From the NCBI GenBank assembly GCA_032358165.1, contig JAALGY010000057.1, positions 372,001-436,000 on the forward strand: a stretch of 64,000 bases of DNA, in the 5' to 3' direction. The stretch comes from Diplosphaera chodatii. Taxonomy: Eukaryota > Chlorophyta > Trebouxiophyceae > Prasiolales > Stichococcaceae. Below are positions 59,301-64,000 of the stretch, one piece after another. The notes below the pieces were generated by a model. That model had not been told where the DNA came from, searched no databases, and saw only the letters and a program-made list of their open reading frames with translations. Numbering within the stretch: position 1 is the stretch's first letter; the number at the start of each line of letters is the position of its first letter. The position numbers were made by a program, and so were the translations under genes.

Positions 59301-60680
59301 GCAGTGGCTGGTGCGAGTTGCGGCCTTGCATCAAGCTGCCCTACAGGGCCGCTGGGTGCGCGGCATCGTCGACCAGCTGCAGCGGGGCGCCGATGGCCGG
59401 CTGCAGGTGGTGGAGCACAAGACGCGCTCCCGCCCCACGCTGCCCCGCCCCGCGCAGGTGGAAGCCTCATGCCCCTCGTGCATCTTGAAGCGGTGCATCG
59501 ACTGCTGCTTCTGAGGGGTAGCCTGTCACCGCTTGGCATCCAGCAGCTGCTCAGGCTGCGCCTGCAGGCAACTCGAGCCCGCACATGGTTGCAGTCTGCC
59601 CATCTCCTCGTCAGCAGCACATGTACCTCCATGGAAGCGTCTGCAACAGTGTGCTCGCACCACGGTTTGGCATAGAAGTGAGGGTTTTGATGCGCAGGTG
59701 CGGGCCACAGAGATGCAGGTGGCCCTGTACCGCCTCATGCTGCTCAGCCTGGCGCGCCTGTCAGACGAGCAGGTGTGCCCTGAAGACTGATGCACCTTCA
59801 CGGCAGGCCACCCTGGTGCAGACCCTTCCCACACCAGCACTTGGGTGGCCCCGCAGCAGTACTACGACGCAGATGGGCTGAACGACACTGTGCGTGCTGC
59901 GCAGCTGGACGAGTTTCTGGAGGAGATGCTGCACGTGGACAGCCGTGCCGAGCTGTCGCCCGCCGTCACCGAGCATGGGGTCGCAATGGCGGGCCAGCCG
60001 GTGGCGAACGCACACGAGGCGGCGGTGCTGCTGCGCTCTGCCGCCGCCGTGAGTGCTGGCCTGGACACTACTGCTATGTACACACTGTGATGCTGCACAG
60101 CGACATGGACAGCTGACATGGGCGGCAGTCCCGCTGCTGCTGAGCAGCAGCACACAGCTGCCTCCCGCTGATGGTGTATGCCAAGTTCGAAAGCAACTGA
60201 CCACTTTGCGCAGGGCATCCCTCAGGGTGGCGACAGCCACTTGGAAGCCGCCATGTTTGTCCGCTACTGGTGGCAGGTATGTGGCACTTGCCTTGCTGGC
60301 AGCTTCCTGGAAGCACTTGTGCTGAAGACGCGCTGCTCGTTGTGCTGACTTACCACCCCCCCTTCGTGCAGCTGCTGTAACAGCTTTGGAGGCCCCAGGC
60401 ATGCTGTATCCTGGCAGAAAGCCTGTGATGAGGCGAGGTATGCATGATGGTTCATTCGACCTGTGGAATTTGGCAGGGCGATGGCGAGATGTTTGCGGAG
60501 GTGGCGGTGGACAGCGGGGTGCCTTGGCTGACGGAGGCCCTGGAGCGCCACCTCAGCTTCTGGTCGGGCGCCGCGCCGCCGGCTGCCGTCTGCCGCGACG
60601 ACGCCTGGAAGTGCGGCTACTGCGCCTTCCGGGACCGCTGCCAGGCGGGGGTGTTCTACATGCGGCAGCGGCTGTGCTGA
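56308..60680 (+). CDS. EXO5: Exonuclease V (EXO5), Fe-S DNA exonuclease
   Basis: Thirteen exons join in phase into 725 residues: 56308-56751, 56937-57350, 57451-57579, 57783-57942, 58133-58226, 58394-58490, 58658-58765, 59008-59094, 59347-59457, 59698-59772, 59857-60048, 60214-60276 and 60477-60680. The core starts near residue 400: RRGLAVTDLTASEWCQQQ with Cys432; IGSRIHAELEAQ; the RecB-type nuclease motif with Asp520 (GIVDQLQRG), Glu534 and Lys536 (VVEHKTRSRP), then TEMQVALYRLML. It ends in C704-x2-C707-x5-C713 (AWKCGYCAFRDRC). The four cysteines are the 4Fe-4S ligands of the family. EXO5 is a single-strand DNA exonuclease of nuclear or mitochondrial genome repair. The first roughly 380 residues are a long extension: acidic start (FEDEFMEEAEFAALEAAMQ), Gln/Pro/Ala-rich body and basic patches (KRRRRR, GRRRGRRGSRKRR), against about 60-70 residues in human. 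Confidence 0.95.
58231..58265 (+). repeat. TGGATGAC minisatellite in an EXO5 intron
   Basis: Four imperfect copies of an 8-base unit (GGATGACT-like) follow the EXO5 donor at 58227. Confidence 0.8.
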
Positions 60681-61291
60681 CGTTGTGCACACCGGCGGCA
60701 GCAGCAACTTGGTGCACAGCTGGTCAGGTTTGGCCCGGTACTAGCATCAGCAACAGCAGGTGTCCGGCGAACTGGGGGACTCCGGGCATCTGTAGGGTCA
60801 CTTGGTTACATGATGTGGTTGTATCATTGAGAAACTGCAGATGCAACATGCATCTCACCGTTGCGCACACCAGGCTTGTTTCCGACATCCTGGTGTAGTG
60901 GCACATCAGACCAGTGCTTCTGAGCCTGGCTGCCTGGCAGGGCGAGCTGGCAGCTGGTCATGTACATGTGTTATCCAACATGGGAATGCACTGCCCCTTC
61001 CATGTCATCATCATATCATCACTTGGTGCATATGCAGTGTCACGTGATCGTCTCGAGCAGGCGGATTATTCGATGCAAGTGGTTACGGACATCCATCGGC
61101 TTTCAGTCGTACACTTTAGCATTTGCCTAGTAGAGTCTCACCCAGTATACCAAGTCCATCTGTTGCATCCCAGAAACCCTCCTTTTCAGTGTATGGCGTG
61201 CGTTGCCGCACCGTCTCGCACATCGTGTGATCGTGACACTGCACCTGTCACGTGGCGAACGTCAACTGGATGTTAGCACTGGGTGATTGAC
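60681..61291. other. Spacer with a 22-base word shared with the next spacer
   Basis: It holds the EXO5 3' region and the upstream region of the first F-box/LRR gene. 61057-61078 is identical to 63152-63173 in the upstream region of the second F-box gene. Confidence 0.6.
61057..61078 (+). repeat. 22-base upstream repeat, copy 1
   Basis: Identical to 63152-63173 (core GGCGGATTATTCGATGCAA). It lies 213 bases before the first F-box gene start; the second copy lies 366 bases before the second start. It may be a duplicated promoter element or simply a relic of the gene duplication. Confidence 0.85.
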
Positions 61292-62711
61292 ATGAACAAG
61301 TCCACGCGGCAGTGTCCGCCCTGGGACCTGCTGCCAGATGACATCTGGGCACACATCATTGGGTACCTCAGGTTTCGCGACAAGCTGGTAAGGCGATGTT
61401 CTCGAGGCAAGCGCACCACATTGTACAAGGCATGTCATAGATTGGAAGCAGTTTCAATCAACCTGCGTGTGCTGCTGACACAGTCACTACTGGCGTGTAT
61501 CTGCTCATGAAGTCGATCTAGACGCTGGAGCTGGACTATGTATGCGTCAACGCTCTGCAGGGAGTGCAGCGGGCCTGTCGGCGATACCATCGACTGCTCA
61601 CAAACCCGTTCAGCAAGAGCATATGGGGCAGGCTCCATTTGCTTGATGACGGCACCGCTGATGTAGGGCGGCTGCGTTCTTGGGTGCAGCAGCGCATCAA
61701 AGGTCGGTCCTCGTTGGCGGTCTCACCCCTGCTTGCAGCAAGGTTCAGCATGCTGTCCTTGTAACCATGAATGCTCGGCTTCAGATGGACATGTCGCACT
61801 GCGCTGCAGGGATCAGCGCAGTATGGTACAGTCAGGAAGCTGGCGGCGATGGTCTCTGCGATTTCCCGAACAGCACGCCTACTCTGTGGCATGCACTCGT
61901 GGCGTCGACGGCTGGCACGCACGTCCGTCTGCGGCTGCGCAGCAACACAGTGGCAGCAGCCAGACTGGTCTCGCTCCCCTACAGGACTGAGCTGACGCAG
62001 CGGCTGACAGCATTGGACATCAGCATTTACGACGCTGAAGACATCAGAGTCGTGCACAGCCTGGTGGCGCTCCGCCACCTGCGCCTTAAAGGCTGTGATG
62101 GCGAAGATGTGCCGCCAAGAGCTGCCGACGGCGGCAGCGCTCGTCAGGAGTTTCAGCTCTCCGCACTGCGCACCCTGCAGCTGTTTGACGTCCACCCGCG
62201 GACTATACTAATCCCAGGCTCGGCTGCCCGTCTTCAGCATCTGCACTCGGTGCAAGTACAGGAGTGCTGGATGTCAGGCGGCGTGCTCCCAGCAGAGCTG
62301 CTGCGGCTGCAGTCCCTCAGCCGACTCGTGCTCGTTCAGATACCGCAGCTGCACATGATGCCAGACCTGCGCCAGCTACCGGCATTGCACCGCCTGCTCA
62401 TAAGTGTGTGGAGCGGCGGGCCATATCTGGGTGCGAGTCCTCATCCGCTTGGAGGTGCCGTGGGCTTGACGCAGCTGGTCCTTCACTCAATCGGATTGGC
62501 CGGAACGGAGCTGGTAACGGCGATTGAGCAGTTGCCGCACTTGAAGGTGCTGGGTCTGGATTGTGGGATAGCCGAACAGGTGAACGGTTGGGCTGACATC
62601 TTGTGGGAGCGAATGCACGGTCGATGCAGTGTCCAACCAGCATCGGACTTCATATCTTTGGAGGCACAGACGTTTGTGGTGCATGATAAGTGGCCCAACG
62701 ATGACTGGTGA
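61292..62711 (+). CDS. F-box / leucine-rich repeat protein, copy 1
   Basis: Exon 1 (61292-61387) gives MNKSTRQCPPWDLLPDDIWA then HIIGYLRFRDKL, an F-box-like start (LPDDIW.hII.YL). Exon 2 (from 61561, end near 61702-61706) reads GVQRACRRYHRLLTNPFSKS. Exon 3 (about 61739-62711) carries leucine-rich repeats: LTALDISIYDAEDIRVVHSL, VALRHLRLKGCDGEDV, LSALRTLQLFDVHPRTI, LQSLSRLVLVQIPQLHM, GLTQLVLHSIGLAGTEL and LPHLKVLGLDCGIAEQ. F-box proteins link SKP1-cullin ligases to substrates bound by the LRR part. The exon 2 to 3 join needs a weak donor and is uncertain. The gene is directly followed by a second, similar gene. Confidence 0.8.
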
Positions 62712-63539
62712 TGACACACCTCAGGCACTCGGCTTAGAAGGTGTGTTCAGCAACTGCACTTGATACCCTACTAGTTTGGAACCTGTTTTGCTTTGATGGG
62801 ATGAGCAGCCTCATGCACAAACGTTTGCAATCACCCTTGTCGGTCAACTGATACGAACCTGTAGCAGCATCGCGAACTCCACTGGCGCCCGCGCTCGCTG
62901 ACTCCAAATTCGTCCTGCGGCATGTATGGGAGGGTGGGAAAATGAACATCAGGCTTGGCTCGGTGAATGCCGACATGTCTAGTGCAGACATGTGTGCCTG
63001 ATGAGCCGCCACAAAACAGTGACAAGATGACATGCTCGAAGAGGCCCTGCCCCTTGCCCAACAGGGGTCATGTGCAGCAGCAATCAGCAACAGGGGTCAT
63101 GTGCAGCCAAGTGCACAGGTGCAATATCAACTGCAAGTGACCGTCTTGATTGCAGGCGGATTATTCGATGCAACAGCTTTGAAAGCCCTCGCCCTCCACA
63201 CATCGAAGCAGTTGCATGTTACGTATCACCTGATGATCACGTGCAGTCCAGCTGTCAGGCTGGTCCTTGACGTGCAGCCTTAGCTCCTTGGAACGTCGAC
63301 GGATTAACTGGCGCAGTATCTGACGAGCTCAAACCCCTACTACACCGAGGCTGCTGTTATATACTCCTGACTGGACAGCAGCCAGCAAGCCAGCGGTCAC
63401 ATTGCTGCACACACCCACACAGTGAAGGCCACGCATTGTATGTCCAGGATCCACTTCATCTCTCCACATTATTGACCCCTCAACACAGCTGCCACAGAGC
63501 ACGCAGCCTTGCTTGCTTGTGCACAGTTCAGCACCTGCC
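62712..63539. other. Spacer between the tandem F-box genes
   Basis: It contains the second copy of the 22-base word (63152-63173) and a direct repeat of a 20-base word (CAACAGGGGTCATGTGCAGC) at 63059-63078 and 63088-63107. No exon was recognised. Confidence 0.6.
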
Positions 63540-64000
63540 ATGGACACCAGGAGCGAACCTGCAGCAGTGGGTGCCAGCAACAATAGCAGGCGTAGGGTTG
63601 ACTCCACTCAGCACTGTCCGCCCTGGGATGTGTTGCCAGACGACATCTGGGCGCGCATCATTGGATACCTGGACTTCTATGATGAGCTGGTGAGCAGGCT
63701 TTATACAACAATTTGCAGCAAGCACATGCTGCAAGAGAGTTGCAGTGTCGATGGTTTATTCCTTTATTGTCCACGCACGCCCCAGTTGCCGGTGTACGTA
63801 GCTACCCCAGTCAGTTCATGGTACTCCTTCAACGGCTGTTTATTTGTTGGCCGACCTGCGCAGAACGTGGAGCAGGCATGTCGGCGATTCCATGAGATGC
63901 TGGCAAACCCATCCGGCAGAGACATGTGGGGCACGATCGAGTTCCTTGTGCCCAAGCAAGACACTGACATCACCAAACATGTGTGGGATGTCTGCGAGTG
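63540..64000 (+). CDS. F-box / LRR protein, copy 2, cut by window end
   Basis: Exon 1 (63540-63689) encodes MDTRSEPAAVGASNNSRRRV then HCPPWDVLPDDIWARIIGYL. Exon 2 (from 63864 to the edge) reads NVEQACRRFHEMLANPSGRD and MWGTIEFLVPKQD. These align with copy 1 exons 1 and 2, including the exon borders, so this is a tandem duplicate with a longer N-terminus. The LRR part would lie beyond the window. Function is as for copy 1. Confidence 0.8.
   Translation, partial: MDTRSEPAAVGASNNSRRRVDSTQHCPPWDVLPDDIWARIIGYLDFYDELVSRLYTTICSKHMLQESCSVDGLFLYCPRTPQLPVYVATPVSSWYSFNGCLFVGRPAQNVEQACRRFHEMLANPSGRDMWGTIEFLVPKQDTDITKHVWDVCE

Overview
The window reads as nuclear DNA of a green alga, most likely a trebouxiophyte or another core chlorophyte. 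It is GC-rich. Genes are cut into many short exons by GT..AG introns, most with a GCAG acceptor. There is a serine-proline cell-wall-type tract, a protein with a two-part chloroplast/thylakoid-lumen leader, a plant-type AP2 transcription factor and a PPR protein. A CCCTAAA telomere-type motif is present, and introns and spacers are rich in TGCATG. No bacterial operon, CRISPR array, rRNA, tRNA, intact transposon or provirus was recognised. Genes were rebuilt by hand from exon frames and splice phases. Where every phase joins without a break, the model is given with confidence.

Layout. 1-5.5 kb: a possible gene tail, then a secreted Cys-rich/(SP)n protein (+). 5.5-11.4 kb: a 13-exon gene (-) for a 1205-residue protein with two U1-type zinc fingers and a C-terminal U-box. 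11.8-12.5 kb: RPAC2, the shared subunit of RNA polymerases I and III (+). 13.1-16.0 kb: an unrecognised multi-exon gene (+). 17.2-22.0 kb: two secreted proteins (-), each with a signal peptide and a His/Asp-rich stretch. 22.8-24.6 kb: a small membrane protein (-) divergent from ribosomal protein eL34 (+). 25.3-31.0 kb: cytosolic peptide:N-glycanase (-, 13 exons). 31.8-35.5 kb: a nuclear-type acidic protein (+). 35.9-41.9 kb: an AP2 transcription factor (-). 42.7-47.3 kb: a PPR protein (-). 48.1-49.8 kb: a Tim17/22/23-like protein and a 56-residue gene (+). 50.1-52.0 kb: a predicted thylakoid-lumen protein (-). 52.5-55.6 kb: a C7orf25/DUF1308 homologue (-). 56.3-60.7 kb: exonuclease V, EXO5 (+). 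61.3-64.0 kb: two tandem F-box/LRR genes (+), the second cut by the window end.

The genes form no single pathway. Housekeeping functions (transcription, translation, glycoprotein quality control, DNA repair, organelle import and RNA processing) are mixed with lineage-specific genes. The best candidates for undescribed biology are the double zinc finger plus U-box protein, the pair of His-rich secreted proteins, the unrecognised lumen protein, the gene at 13-16 kb, and a PNGase splice donor at the centre of a palindrome that has an inverted copy inside the intron.
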